Of a stretch of DNA of 26,883 nt, positions 13,811 through 21,813 are shown one piece after another. The first letter of the stretch is position 1; every line of letters starts with the position of its first letter. A program made the position numbers and the translations under genes. Below the pieces are notes generated by a model, which saw nothing but the letters and a program-made list of their open reading frames with translations, searched no databases and was not told the origin of the DNA. This DNA is from DASVDK01 sp036381125 [NCBI: Thermodesulfobacteriota bacterium] (GTDB lineage Bacteria > DASVDK01): NCBI GenBank assembly GCA_036381125.1, contig DASVDK010000151.1, positions 1-26,883 on the forward strand. The letters are read 5' to 3'.

Positions 13811-15837
13811 GACGTCGCCGCCCGCACCTCGAGGAACGTGCTCTGATAGGTCGCGCCCTCGCCGAAGTCGCTGTACCGCGGGCCGACCAGGACGTTCACC
13901 GTGCCGCCGCCCGCCTCCGCGGCCGGCCGCTGGCCGATGACGAGCGCGACGCCGGGCGGCGCGTCGTCGCTCACCCTGAGCGTCAGCGTGAGCGCGCCCC
14001 GGTCGTTCTCGAGGCGCACCGGTGCGCCGGCGTGCAGACCGCGGCGGGCCGCCTCGTCCGGATGGAGGACGACGGCGGGCGCCCCCTCGCGCGCCCTGAG
14101 CGACGCGACGCCGGAGAAGGCGGTGTGCGCCTGGAAGTACCCGGGCGCCGTGAGCAGGCGCAGGGGGAACCGCGCAGCGGCCTGCGCCTCCTCGGGGTCG
14201 GGCCGGTAGTCCGGCATGGGCGGCAGGCCCTGGGCGGCCAGCGTCTCCGAGTAGAACTCGAGCTTGCCCGACGGCGTCGCGAAGCGCTGCGTGCCGGGCG
14301 GCGGGCCGACGCGCAGGGGACGGCCGGTGAGGAGGGTGGCGGCGTCGAGCGAGGCGGCCGGCCCGACCGACGCGCCGAGGAGCGTGCGGACGAGGTCCTC
14401 GGTGTCCATCGACCAGACCGGGTCGGTCAGGCCCATGCGCCGGGCGAGCGTTTGCGCGAGCCGGCGGTTCGACCACGCCTCGCCCTGCGGGGGCACCGCC
14501 GCGCGCCCCGCCTGGACGTAGTACGTCCCGTACGAGCGGTACACGTCGTCGGTCTCGAGGTACGTCGCCGCCGGCAGGACGAGGTCGGCGTAGCGCGCCG
14601 TGTCCGACAGGAACGGATCGTGGACCACCGTGAACAGGTCCTCGCGCGAGAGACCGCGCCGCACCGCCGCCGCGTCGGGACAGGTGACGGCCGGGTTGTT
14701 GGCCGCGACGAAGAGGGCGCGTATCGGCGGCCGGTCGAGCGTGAGGAGCGCCTCGCCGAGCCGCGCGTGGTTCACGACCCGCGCGCCGACCGGCCCCGAG
14801 GGCTTGCGGAGCGGGTCGCCCTTGATGCCGATGCCGGCGGACGTCATCAGCAGGGCGCCGCCGCCGCGCTTGCCGTACGCGCCGACGACGCCCGGCAGGA
14901 GCGCCACGGCGCGGACCGCCTGGCCGCCCTGGGCCGAGCGCGACATCCCCTCGCCGAGCCGGATGAAGGGGGCCCGCGCCCGCCCGTAGGCGTGCGCGAG
15001 CCGCTCGACGTCGGCCGGCGCGACCCCGGTGAGGTCGGCGGTGCGGGCCGGGTCGAAGCGGGGCAGCACCTCACGCTCGAGGCGATCGAAGCCGACCGTC
15101 TCGCGCGCGAGGTAGGCGCGGTCGGCCAGGCCGTCGCGCGCGAGCACGTGCATGACGCCGAGGGCGAGCGCGGCGTCGGTCCCCACCCGGACGCGGATGT
15201 GCCAGTCGGCCCGGGCGGCCGTTCGGCTGCGGCGCGGGTCGATGACGACGAGGGTCGCGCCGGCCGCGCGTGCCGCCTCGACCTTGGCCCAGGTGTGGAC
15301 GTTCGTCGTGACGAGATCGGCGCCCCACGCGACGACGAAGTCCGAGTCGACCACGGTCTCCGGATCGGCGCCCCCCACGGGGCCGAGCGTCGCCTCCCAG
15401 GCCGCCTCGGCGCAGGTGTCGCAGACGGTGCCGGCGGCAAGCCGGCTCGTCCCGAGCGCGTGGAAGAGGCCGAGCAGCAGCCCCCGGTTGATCTGACCCT
15501 GGTGGGCGCTGTAGGCGTACCCGAGGATCGCCTCCGGGCCGTCCTCCCGGATGATGGCCGTCCAGCGCTCGACGATCTCGTCGAGCGCGGCGTCCCAGGA
15601 GACCGGCTCGAAGGCCCCCGTCCCCTTTGGCCCGGTCCGCCGGAGCGGCGTGCGCAGCCGCTCGGGCGAGTGGACCAGCTCCATCTCCCGGTTCACCTTG
15701 GCGCAGGTGAAGCCGGCCGTCATCGGCTGCTCGGGGTCGCCCTGGATCCGGACGATGCGGCCGTCCTCGACCGTCACCAGGAGGGAGCAGAGGTCGGGAC
15801 AGTCGTGGGCGCACGGGGTCCGGATGGTCGCTCGCAT
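13807..15837 (-). CDS. Molybdopterin-dependent oxidoreductase, DMSO reductase superfamily
   Basis: Catalytic subunit of 676 residues. An N-terminal Fe4S4 motif has Cys 9, 13, 17 and 45 (CAHDCPDLC ... GFTCAK), followed by molybdopterin-binding domains. A candidate Mo-ligand Cys lies in GTVCDTCAEAAWEATLG (C139 or C142). Other family features are DFVVAWGADLVTTNVHTW, VIDPRRSRTAARAD, and a C-terminal dinucleotide-binding domain from about 545 (RFPLRLLTAPGYFQAH ... VRLENDRGAL). There is no Tat signal, so the enzyme is probably cytoplasmic. The ATG at 15837 follows AGGAGG at 9 bases. No electron-transfer subunit is adjacent on this strand, so substrate and partner are unknown; BisC-like, formate- or thiosulfate-type activities cannot be separated. 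Confidence 0.9.
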   Translation of the reverse strand: MRATIRTPCAHDCPDLCSLLVTVEDGRIVRIQGDPEQPMTAGFTCAKVNREMELVHSPERLRTPLRRTGPKGTGAFEPVSWDAALDEIVERWTAIIREDGPEAILGYAYSAHQGQINRGLLLGLFHALGTSRLAAGTVCDTCAEAAWEATLGPVGGADPETVVDSDFVVAWGADLVTTNVHTWAKVEAARAAGATLVVIDPRRSRTAARADWHIRVRVGTDAALALGVMHVLARDGLADRAYLARETVGFDRLEREVLPRFDPARTADLTGVAPADVERLAHAYGRARAPFIRLGEGMSRSAQGGQAVRAVALLPGVVGAYGKRGGGALLMTSAGIGIKGDPLRKPSGPVGARVVNHARLGEALLTLDRPPIRALFVAANNPAVTCPDAAAVRRGLSREDLFTVVHDPFLSDTARYADLVLPAATYLETDDVYRSYGTYYVQAGRAAVPPQGEAWSNRRLAQTLARRMGLTDPVWSMDTEDLVRTLLGASVGPAASLDAATLLTGRPLRVGPPPGTQRFATPSGKLEFYSETLAAQGLPPMPDYRPDPEEAQAAARFPLRLLTAPGYFQAHTAFSGVASLRAREGAPAVVLHPDEAARRGLHAGAPVRLENDRGALTLTLRVSDDAPPGVALVIGQRPAAEAGGGTVNVLVGPRYSDFGEGATYQSTFLEVRAATS

Positions 15838-15882
15838 GGACGGAAACCTCCTGATTCCGAGGGTACCGGCAAAGGTGGCCCC

Positions 15883-15911
15883 TTGAAAGAGCCAGTTCCT
15901 GCGGTTATCGT
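15883..15911 (+). promoter_or_regulatory. Sigma-70-type promoter for the 11-mer-repeat protein
   Basis: TTGAAA (15883-15888) and TATCGT (15906-15911) are spaced exactly 17 bases apart. The gene start lies 52 bases downstream of the -10, behind an AAGGAGG site. This is one of the best vegetative promoter matches seen in the window. Confidence 0.6.
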
Positions 15912-15962
15912 AGTGCCATTTGTGCCGGTGCGACGCGCGGTTGCGCCGGAAAGGAGGGGCCG

Positions 15963-16229
15963 ATGCGGCGGCTATGGGCGGCGGTCCTCGCGGCGGCGGT
16001 GCTCCTCGGCGGGCCTGCCGGGGCGTCGGACGAGGAGGGGGCCAACGAGCAGGCGACCGGGGCGACGCGCGGCACCGCTGGAGACCTCGGCCGGACGCTG
16101 CGGCGCGCCAACGAGCGGGCGACCGAGGCGACGCGCGGTACGGCGAGGGAGGTCGGCAAGGCGGTGAAGGAGGCGGCCGACGACGTCGGCGAGGCCTTCC
16201 GGGACCTCGGCAGGAAGCTGTCGGAGTAG
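15963..16229 (+). CDS. Exported small protein with 11-residue amphipathic repeats
   Basis: Protein of 88 residues with a cleavable-looking signal peptide (1-21, ending GGPAGA). The mature part is built of 11-residue units: ANEQATGATRG, TAGDLGRTLRR, ANERATEATRG, TAREVGKAVKE, AADDVGEAFRD and a partial LGRKLSE. At DNA level two 66-bp units (16041-16106 and 16107-16172) are clearly similar. Such 11-mers form amphipathic helices, as in LEA and apolipoprotein-like proteins, so envelope or stress protection is possible (inference). No known family is recognised. It has a strong ribosome site (AAGGAGG) and its own promoter, and sits 24 bp before the MocR-type gene. Confidence 0.75.
   Translation: MRRLWAAVLAAAVLLGGPAGASDEEGANEQATGATRGTAGDLGRTLRRANERATEATRGTAREVGKAVKEAADDVGEAFRDLGRKLSE
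16041..16172 (+). repeat. Two tandem 66-bp units within the amphipathic-repeat gene
   Basis: Both units begin GCCAACGAGC and share the GACGCGCGG block. They encode two 22-residue repeats, each made of two 11-mers. Divergence between units is moderate, so the duplication is not recent. Confidence 0.7.
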
Positions 16230-16253
16230 ACCCGGACCTCGCGGTCGACTCGC

Positions 16254-17741
16254 GTGTTCGTCACCCTGAACGGCAACGGGTCGCTCCAGCAGCAGGTCTA
16301 CGAGGGGCTCAGGCGGGCGATTCTCGAGAGCCGCCTCGGCCCGCGCGCCCGCCTCCCCTCGACGCGCAGCCTCGCGCGCGAACTGGGCGTCTCGCGCAAC
16401 ACGGTCCTGGCGGCCTACGACCAGCTCCTCGCCGAAGGCTACGTCGTCGGCCGGGTCGGCTCCGGCACCTACGTCGCCGCCGAGCTGCCCGACGCGATGC
16501 TCGCCGCTCGCCGCGCCGAGCCGTCCGCTCGCGAGTCCGGCGCGCCGCAGCCGCGCCTGTCGACGTACGGCGAGCGGGTACGCCGCGTCGACCCGCTCGA
16601 CGTCCCCGGCACGAGCCGGACCCACCCGGCTCCGGCGCGCCTCCACTACGACTTCCGCTACGGCACCCCCTCGGTGGAGGAGTTCCCCCACGAGACCTGG
16701 CGCCGGCTCCTCGCCCGCCGTGCCAGGCGCGCGTCGGTCCACTCGCTCGGCTACGGGCGGCCGGAGGGGGAGCCGGTGCTGCGCGAGGCGATCGCCGACT
16801 ACCTTCGCCGCGCCCGCGCGGTCGACTGCCGCGCCGAGCAGGTCATCGTCGTCCAGGGCTCGCAGCAGGCGCTCGACCTCGTGGCGCGCCTCCTGGTCGA
16901 CCCGGGCGACGTGGTCGTCGTGGAGGATCCGGCCTACCAGGGCGCGCGCAAGATCTTCCTCGCCGCGGGGGGACGCCTCGTGGCCGCGCCCGTCGACGGG
17001 GAGGGGGCCGACCTCTCGCACCTCCCCCCGGAGGCCGACGCGGCGCGGCTCGTCTACGTGACCCCCTCCCACCAGTTCCCGACCGGCGCCACCATGTCGC
17101 TCTGCCGGCGTCTCGAGCTTCTCGGCTTCGCCGAGCGGACCTCGGCCTACGTCGTCGAGGACGACTACGACAGCGAGTTCCGCTACGAGGGCCGACCGGT
17201 CGAGTCGGTCCAGGGTCTCGACCGCCGCGGGCGGGTGGTGTACGTGGGGACCTTCTCGAAGGTGCTCTTCCCGGCCCTGCGCGTCGGCTACCTGGTCCTG
17301 CCCGAGCCGCTGGTGCCGATCGTGTCGGCGGCGAAGTGGCTCGCGGACCGCCACACCGCGACGCTCGAGCAGGAGGTGCTCGCCGACTTCATCGCGGGCG
17401 GGCACTTCGAGCGGCACCTGAGACGTGCGCGGGCGCACAACGCGGCGCGGCGCGCCGCGCTCCTCGAGGCGCTCGCCGAGCACCTCGGCGACCGCGCCGT
17501 CGTGTCGGGCGCCAACGCCGGCGTACACCTCCTCGTCTGGCTACCCGGCGTCCCGGCCGGCGCCGCGCCCGACCTCGTCGCGGCCGCCGCGAGGGCGGGC
17601 GTCGGCGTCTACCCGGTCGCCCCCTACTACCTGAACCCGCCGAACACCGCCGGCCTGCTGCTCGGATACGCCTCGCTCACCGAGTCGGAGATCCGGCAAG
17701 GCATTCGCCGCCTCGCCCAGGTGATCGCCGCACGCGGGTGA
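16254..17741 (+). CDS. MocR/PdxR-type regulator: GntR helix-turn-helix fused to aminotransferase-like domain
   Basis: PLP-binding transcription regulator of 495 residues. The N-terminal GntR winged helix (about 8-78) reads SLQQQVYEGLRRAI, LPSTRSLARELGVSRNTV and ends VVGRVGSGTYVA. After a linker, a fold-type I aminotransferase domain spans about 120-490. The PLP lysine is K336 in YVGTFSKVLFPALRVGY, and EDDYDSEFRYEGRP supplies the cofactor-contact Asp/Tyr region. Family members (PdxR, GabR, TauR) control vitamin B6, GABA or taurine genes, typically divergent neighbours. Here the neighbour just upstream is the amphipathic protein, and no pdx or gab genes are visible, so the target is unknown. 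The GTG at 16254 lacks a clear ribosome site and may be translated from the upstream mRNA. Confidence 0.92.
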   Translation: MFVTLNGNGSLQQQVYEGLRRAILESRLGPRARLPSTRSLARELGVSRNTVLAAYDQLLAEGYVVGRVGSGTYVAAELPDAMLAARRAEPSARESGAPQPRLSTYGERVRRVDPLDVPGTSRTHPAPARLHYDFRYGTPSVEEFPHETWRRLLARRARRASVHSLGYGRPEGEPVLREAIADYLRRARAVDCRAEQVIVVQGSQQALDLVARLLVDPGDVVVVEDPAYQGARKIFLAAGGRLVAAPVDGEGADLSHLPPEADAARLVYVTPSHQFPTGATMSLCRRLELLGFAERTSAYVVEDDYDSEFRYEGRPVESVQGLDRRGRVVYVGTFSKVLFPALRVGYLVLPEPLVPIVSAAKWLADRHTATLEQEVLADFIAGGHFERHLRRARAHNAARRAALLEALAEHLGDRAVVSGANAGVHLLVWLPGVPAGAAPDLVAAAARAGVGVYPVAPYYLNPPNTAGLLLGYASLTESEIRQGIRRLAQVIAARG

Positions 17742-17851
17742 CGCCGCGCACGGACGCGCCCGCTCGACGCATCGCGTCACGAGAGGCGACGCGGCGCCCG
17801 CGCGACCCGCCGATTACGGAAACGAGATGGACATTGACCACATTGTCGCCA

Positions 17852-17890
17852 CCGGACCGGGGCGATGTGATCCCCGTTGCATCGGTCCGG
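17852..17890. promoter_or_regulatory. Interrupted palindrome, candidate upstream activating site
   Basis: CCGGAC...CGATG and CATCG...GTCCGG form an interrupted inverted repeat (6 bp plus 5 bp, with an extra 5 bases on the left arm). A nested GGGG/CCCC pair lies inside. The centre is about 110 bp upstream of the start predicted from the sigma-54 promoter at 17956, the normal distance for an enhancer-binding-protein site. Confidence 0.4.
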
Positions 17891-17955
17891 CCGCGGCGAA
17901 CACGCGGCGTGAAGTTGCGCGGCGCGCTGTGAGCGATGTCGCGTCCGCCGACGTC

Positions 17956-17971
17956 TGGCACGGCAGATGCG
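17956..17971 (+). promoter_or_regulatory. Sigma-54 (-24/-12) promoter candidate for the FN3 lipoprotein
   Basis: TGGCACG-GCAG-ATGCG matches the sigma-54 consensus TGGCACG-N4-TTGCW at all positions except the first T and last W of the -12 element. The invariant GG and GC have the correct spacing. Start of transcription would be near 17982, about 26 bases before the ATG at 18008. Confidence 0.55.
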
Positions 17972-18007
17972 AGCGAACCCTCGGCAGGCAACCGACCGAG
18001 GGTCCCG

Positions 18008-18535
18008 ATGCGACACGAATCACATGTCGTCCGAGCCGTGCGATCGCTCCTCCCGGTACTGCTCCTGTCGGCGCTGCTGGCAGGCTGCGGCGCTGCGGCG
18101 CCGGCGGAGCCCTCGGCCCCGACGCGGCCGTCGCCTGCGCCGAGCCCGACGCCGACGCCGAATCCGACGCCGAACCCGACGCCGACCCCGAATCCGACGC
18201 CGAGCCCGACGCCGACGCCCACTCCGACGCCGACGCCCACTCCGACGCCGACGCCTACACCGACGCCGACGCCTACACCGACGCCGACGCCGAGCGTGAC
18301 GACGCTCCTCTGGGACGCGCCGACGAGCGGCCCGGAGGTCGAGTCCTACAACGTCTACATCGCGACGAACAGCGCGGGGACGAACTACACGCTGCGGGGG
18401 TCGACGACCGACACCGAGATCCCGCTCTCGGCGCTCGGCCTCACGCCGGGTGAGACGTACTGGGCGCAGGTGAGGTCGGTGGGGAGCACGGGCCTCGAGT
18501 CCAGCCCGTCGCAGCCGATCAGCTTCACCTACTGA
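18008..18535 (+). CDS. Lipoprotein with Pro-Thr repeat stalk and fibronectin type III domain
   Basis: Cell-envelope lipoprotein of 175 residues. The signal peptide ends in the lipobox LLAGC, with lipidated Cys27. A Pro/Thr/Asn/Ser linker of about 55 residues ([12 protein letters not shown] ... PTPTPTPT) forms an extended stalk, followed by a single fibronectin type III-like domain (about 96-175: [41 protein letters not shown]). The domain ends right at the stop, so it would be displayed at the tip of the stalk. The ATG at 18008 is chosen over an earlier in-frame start because the lipoprotein signal then fits and a sigma-54 promoter lies just upstream. Ligand is unknown; FN3 domains bind carbohydrates or proteins. 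The last 7 bases overlap the convergent permease gene. Confidence 0.85.
   Translation: MRHESHVVRAVRSLLPVLLLSALLAGCGAAAPAEPSAPTRPSPAPSPTPTPNPTPNPTPTPNPTPSPTPTPTPTPTPTPTPTPTPTPTPTPTPTPSVTTLLWDAPTSGPEVESYNVYIATNSAGTNYTLRGSTTDTEIPLSALGLTPGETYWAQVRSVGSTGLESSPSQPISFTY
18140..18295 (+). repeat. CCGACG-rich tandem repeat encoding the Pro-Thr stalk
   Basis: Hexamer-based repeat of CCGACG with CCGAAT/CCGAAC/CCCACT/CCTACA variants. From 18218 there are four clean 18-bp units, two beginning CCCACT and two beginning CCTACA, showing stepwise duplication. Length is a multiple of 3, so slippage would change stalk length without breaking the frame. Confidence 0.85.
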
Positions 18536-19185
18536 GGCTGCTGTTCGGAGCGCGGCGGCGTCCGGCCGCCGGCCCATGCCCACGCCAGGCGCTCGAGACG
18601 GCCGATGAGAACGTTGGCGCCGATGGCGAGCGCGGAGACGGCCGACGTGCCGACGAGGATCTTGGCGGTGTGGTCCTGGTAGAGGCCCTCGAAGAGGAGG
18701 ACGCCGAGGCCGCCCGCGTTGATCCAGGCGGCGAGCGTCGCGATGCCGATGGTCGAGACCAGCGCCACGCGCACGCCGGCCAGCACGACCGGCAGGGCGA
18801 GCGGCGCCTCCACGTCGGCGAGACGCCGCCAGGCGCCCATCCCCATGCCCCGCGCCGCCTCGATCACCGAGGGGTCCACCCCGTCCAGCCCCACCACGAC
18901 GTTCCGTACGAGCACGAGCTGGCAATAGGCGACCAGCGCGATCAGGGCCGAGGCGCTCCCGAGGCCGGTCACCGGGATGAGGAGGGCGAACAGCGCGAGG
19001 CTCGGGACCGTGTAGACGACCCCGAGGAGGCCGAGGACCGGGCCGCGGAGGGGCCGGACGCGGGCGAGGAGCAGGCCGGTCGGCAGGGCGAGCGCGAGCG
19101 CGATGGCCAGCGTGGCGAGCGTGAGCAGCAGGTGCTCGCCGACGAGCCCGAGGACCCGGTCCCAGTACCGGACCAGGTAGCTCAC
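18529..19185 (-). CDS. Betaine/osmoprotectant ABC transporter permease (second)
   Basis: Inner-membrane permease of 218 residues, about five to six helices. It matches the OpuBB/OpuCD/YehW type: [39 protein letters not shown], and the coupling motif [33 protein letters not shown]. The GTG at 19185 overlaps the ATPase stop by 4 bases. The C-terminal tail is Pro/Arg/Gln-rich and its stop overlaps the convergent lipoprotein gene. It probably forms the pore together with the permease at 21157. Symbols opuBB, opuCD or yehW could all apply, so none is given. Confidence 0.92.
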   Translation of the reverse strand: MSYLVRYWDRVLGLVGEHLLLTLATLAIALALALPTGLLLARVRPLRGPVLGLLGVVYTVPSLALFALLIPVTGLGSASALIALVAYCQLVLVRNVVVGLDGVDPSVIEAARGMGMGAWRRLADVEAPLALPVVLAGVRVALVSTIGIATLAAWINAGGLGVLLFEGLYQDHTAKILVGTSAVSALAIGANVLIGRLERLAWAWAGGRTPPRSEQQPQ

Positions 19186-20189
19186 CCGCCCCTCGGCCCG
19201 GGCCGCGCCCGGTCCCCGGCGGCCGGCTGTCGCGGCTGCGTGCGGCGCTGCACCCGGTCCCAGGTGACGATCCCCCTGGGCCGTCCTGCGGCGTCGACGA
19301 CGGCCACCGGCGCGCCGCCGCTGCGCAGGAGGGCCGAGACCGCGCGCTTGAGGCTCGCCCCCTCGGGCAGCGTCTCGTGCAGGTGGACCCCGGCGGCCCG
19401 CCCGGGCGGCGCCATCACCTCCTCGACCGGGACCACGGCGAGGTGCTGCAGGATGTCGTCCGCGTCGAGGAGGCTGCCGACGAAGGCCGTCGCCGGGCTC
19501 GCCAGGAGCGCCGCCGGGGTGTCGACCTGCTCGAGCCGGCCCGCCCGCATGACGGCGATGCGGTCGGCGATCCTGAGCGCCAGGTCGACGTCGTGCGTGA
19601 CGAAGAGCACGGTCTTGCCGAACTGCCGCTGGATGCCGAGGAGCGCATCGGCCAGCGCGCCGCGGGTCAGGGCGTCGAGCGCGCCGAACGGCTCGTCCAT
19701 GAGGAGGATGGGCGGGTCGCCCGCGAGGGCGCGGGCGATCCCGACCCGCTGGGCCTGGCCGCCGGACAGCTCGCGCGGTCGCCGTTCGCGAAACTCGTCG
19801 GGCGGCAGCCCCACGAGGTCGAGGAGGAAGTCGACCCGGTCCCGGATGCGGCGGCGGTCCCAGCCGAGGATGCGCGGCACGGTGGCCACGTTGCGGGCCA
19901 CCGTCTGGTGGGGGAAGAGGCCCACCTGCTGGATCACGTAACCGATCCCCCGCCTCAGCTCGGCCGGCGGCCGGCTGCGGACGTCGACGCCCTCGACCTC
20001 GACCCGGCCGGAGGTCGGCTCCACGAGGCGGTTGATGGTCTTGAGGAGCGTCGTCTTGCCGCTCCCCGACGTGCCGAGCAGGACCAGCAGCTCGCCCGCC
20101 TCCACGTCGAGCGACACCCCGTCGACCGCCGGCCGCGCCTGCCCCGGGAACGTCTTGACGACGTCGTCGAGGCGGATGGCGGTGGGCAT
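19182..20189 (-). CDS. Betaine/osmoprotectant ABC transporter ATPase with CBS-like tail
   Basis: Cytoplasmic ATPase of 335 residues. Walker A is G39-T46 (GTSGSGKT), the Q-loop lies in YVIQQVGLFPHQTV, the signature is LSGGQAQRVGIARAL, and Walker B is ILLMDEPFGALDALTR, with a switch His in VTHDVDLAL. After about residue 255 there is a single CBS-like module (EEVMAPPGR ... GRPRGIVTWDRVQ); OpuA/OpuC ATPases carry such modules for ionic-strength sensing. Only part of the usual pair is seen, so osmosensing may be altered. It starts 4 bp after the binding protein stop and overlaps the next permease, so it is in the same operon. Confidence 0.94.
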   Translation of the reverse strand: MPTAIRLDDVVKTFPGQARPAVDGVSLDVEAGELLVLLGTSGSGKTTLLKTINRLVEPTSGRVEVEGVDVRSRPPAELRRGIGYVIQQVGLFPHQTVARNVATVPRILGWDRRRIRDRVDFLLDLVGLPPDEFRERRPRELSGGQAQRVGIARALAGDPPILLMDEPFGALDALTRGALADALLGIQRQFGKTVLFVTHDVDLALRIADRIAVMRAGRLEQVDTPAALLASPATAFVGSLLDADDILQHLAVVPVEEVMAPPGRAAGVHLHETLPEGASLKRAVSALLRSGGAPVAVVDAAGRPRGIVTWDRVQRRTQPRQPAAGDRARPGPRGG

Positions 20190-20193
20190 ACGG

Positions 20194-21105
20194 TTAGAGG
20201 AGCCCCTGCTGCGTCAGGTACTCCCGGGCGACCTCGGCGTACTCGCGCTTCTTGCCGTCCACCTGCCAGTTCAGCTCCTGCATGACCGCGTCGGTCAGCT
20301 TGGGCTGGATGCGGTTGAGGACGGTCGCCACGTCGGGCGCCTTGTCGAGGAGCGCCTGCCGCACGACCGGCGCGACCTGGTAGGGGGGCCAGAGCCCCTT
20401 GTCGTCCTTGACGATGACGAGGTCGTAGCCCTTGATCTCGCCGTCGGTCCCGAACGCCACGGTGACGTCGGCCTGCCCGCTCACGAGCGCCCGGTACTTG
20501 ATGCCGTAGTCGACCAGCCGCACGCTCTTGAAGTCGAACCCGCCGTAGACCCGCTTGAGCCCCTTGAGGCCGTCGGGCCGCTCGGTGAACTCGGGGACCG
20601 CCGCGAGGACGAGGTTCGGCGCCTGCTTCGACATGGCCGAGAGGGTGTACATGTTGTACTTCTCGGCCGTCTTGCGGGTGATGGCGATGGCCTGCGTGTT
20701 GTTCATCGGCGCCGGGTCGAGCCACACCAGGTCCCACCGGCGCCTGTACTCGGCCTTGACGACCTCGTACACCTGACTCGGGTCGCTCATCACGTCCTTC
20801 TTGAGCATGTTGAGCAGCGCCGTGCCGGTGTATTCCGGGTAGAGGTCGATCTCGCCCGCCTTGAGCGCCTCGTGCGCGAGGAGCGTGCCGCCGAGGTTGA
20901 GCTTCCGCTCGACCTGGAAGCCCGCCTTCTCGAGCAGCAGAGCGTACATCTCGCCCAGGACGAGCTGCTCGGTGAAGTTCTTCGACCCGATGCGGATGGT
21001 CGGGCGCTCCGCTGCCGCGGCTGGGGGGACCTGGGCCAGGGCGACGAGCGCCGCCGCGAGCGCGGCGACCAGGGGGAGCAAGCGGAACGAGGGCTCGGGT
21101 CGCAT
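20194..21105 (-). CDS. Betaine/osmoprotectant ABC transporter substrate-binding protein
   Basis: Exported binding protein of 303 residues, OpuAC/ProX/OsmF family. A signal peptide (about 1-32, ending AAAAERP) precedes TIRIGSKNFTEQLVLGEMYA and EIDLYPEYTGTALLNML, both typical of the OpuC/OsmF branch; MNNTQAIAITR and VAFGTDGEIKGYDLVIVKD follow. Ligands of the branch include glycine betaine, choline and carnitine. An earlier ATG at 21147 exists, but the one at 21105 has GGAGGAG just upstream and places the signal peptide correctly. Flanked by its permease (21157) and ATPase (20189). Confidence 0.93.
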   Translation of the reverse strand: MRPEPSFRLLPLVAALAAALVALAQVPPAAAAERPTIRIGSKNFTEQLVLGEMYALLLEKAGFQVERKLNLGGTLLAHEALKAGEIDLYPEYTGTALLNMLKKDVMSDPSQVYEVVKAEYRRRWDLVWLDPAPMNNTQAIAITRKTAEKYNMYTLSAMSKQAPNLVLAAVPEFTERPDGLKGLKRVYGGFDFKSVRLVDYGIKYRALVSGQADVTVAFGTDGEIKGYDLVIVKDDKGLWPPYQVAPVVRQALLDKAPDVATVLNRIQPKLTDAVMQELNWQVDGKKREYAEVAREYLTQQGLL

Positions 21106-21156
21106 GGGGTCTCCTCCGTTGGTTGCGATCCGCTTACTATGGCGCACCCGCGCGCC

Positions 21157-21795
21157 TCACGCCGTGGCCCTGCGGACCGTGCGCTCGATCAGGCCGAAGG
21201 CCGCCTCGGCGCCGAGGGCAAGGAGCGCGACCGGGACGGCGCCGGCCAGCAGCGCGCGCCAGTCGCTCATCCCGAGGCCGTTCACGATGAACTCGCCGAG
21301 CCCGCCGCCGCCGATGAAGGCGGCGAGCGTGGCGCTGGCGACCACCTCGACGGCCGCGGTGCGCAGCCCGGCCACCACGACCGGCAGCGCCAGCGGGGTC
21401 TCGATGCGGAGCAGGATCTCGCGGGCGGTCATCCCCATGCCCCGGGCCGCCTCGATCGGCCCGGCGTCCACGCCCGAGTAGCCCGCGTACGTGTTCACGA
21501 GGATCGGGGGGATCGCGAGCACCGTGAGCGCGACCAGGGCGGAGCGGAAGCCGAGGCCGAGGTAGGGGAGGACGAGCACGAGCACGGCGAGGCTCGGGAC
21601 GACTCGCAGCGCCCCGGCCAGCGCCATGAGGGCGCCGCCCAGACGCGGCGCGCGCGCCGCGCGGATGCCGAGCGGGACGGCGACGACCATGGCGAGCAGC
21701 AGGGCGCTCCCCGCGAGGGCGAGATGGGTGCGGGCCGCCGCGCCGATCTCGGCCGCGTGGGAGGCCGCGTATGTCCAGGCGTCGAGCGCCGCCAT
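21157..21795 (-). CDS. Betaine/osmoprotectant ABC transporter permease (first)
   Basis: Inner-membrane permease of 212 residues. It shows the same family pattern as the permease at 18529: [72 protein letters not shown] and the ASATLAAFIGGGGLGEFIV motif. Two unlike permeases flanking binding protein and ATPase is the OpuC/YehWXYZ layout. It begins 18 bp after the RidA gene stop, so ridA is probably in the operon. Confidence 0.92.
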   Translation of the reverse strand: MAALDAWTYAASHAAEIGAAARTHLALAGSALLLAMVVAVPLGIRAARAPRLGGALMALAGALRVVPSLAVLVLVLPYLGLGFRSALVALTVLAIPPILVNTYAGYSGVDAGPIEAARGMGMTAREILLRIETPLALPVVVAGLRTAAVEVVASATLAAFIGGGGLGEFIVNGLGMSDWRALLAGAVPVALLALGAEAAFGLIERTVRRATA

Positions 21796-21813
21796 GCCGT
21801 CGGCCGCCGCGAC

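Noticed and set aside
14032-16167. 711-residue open frame on the plus strand
   Set aside because: Antisense to the molybdopterin oxidoreductase, which has clear cofactor motifs.
15920-17932. 670-residue open frame on the plus strand
   Set aside because: Alternate frame of the amphipathic protein and MocR-type genes; Arg/Pro-rich shadow.
18140-18295. Tandem repeat considered as a CRISPR array or regulatory iterons
   Set aside because: Units are 6-18 bp without spacers and encode an in-frame Pro-Thr stalk in a lipoprotein.
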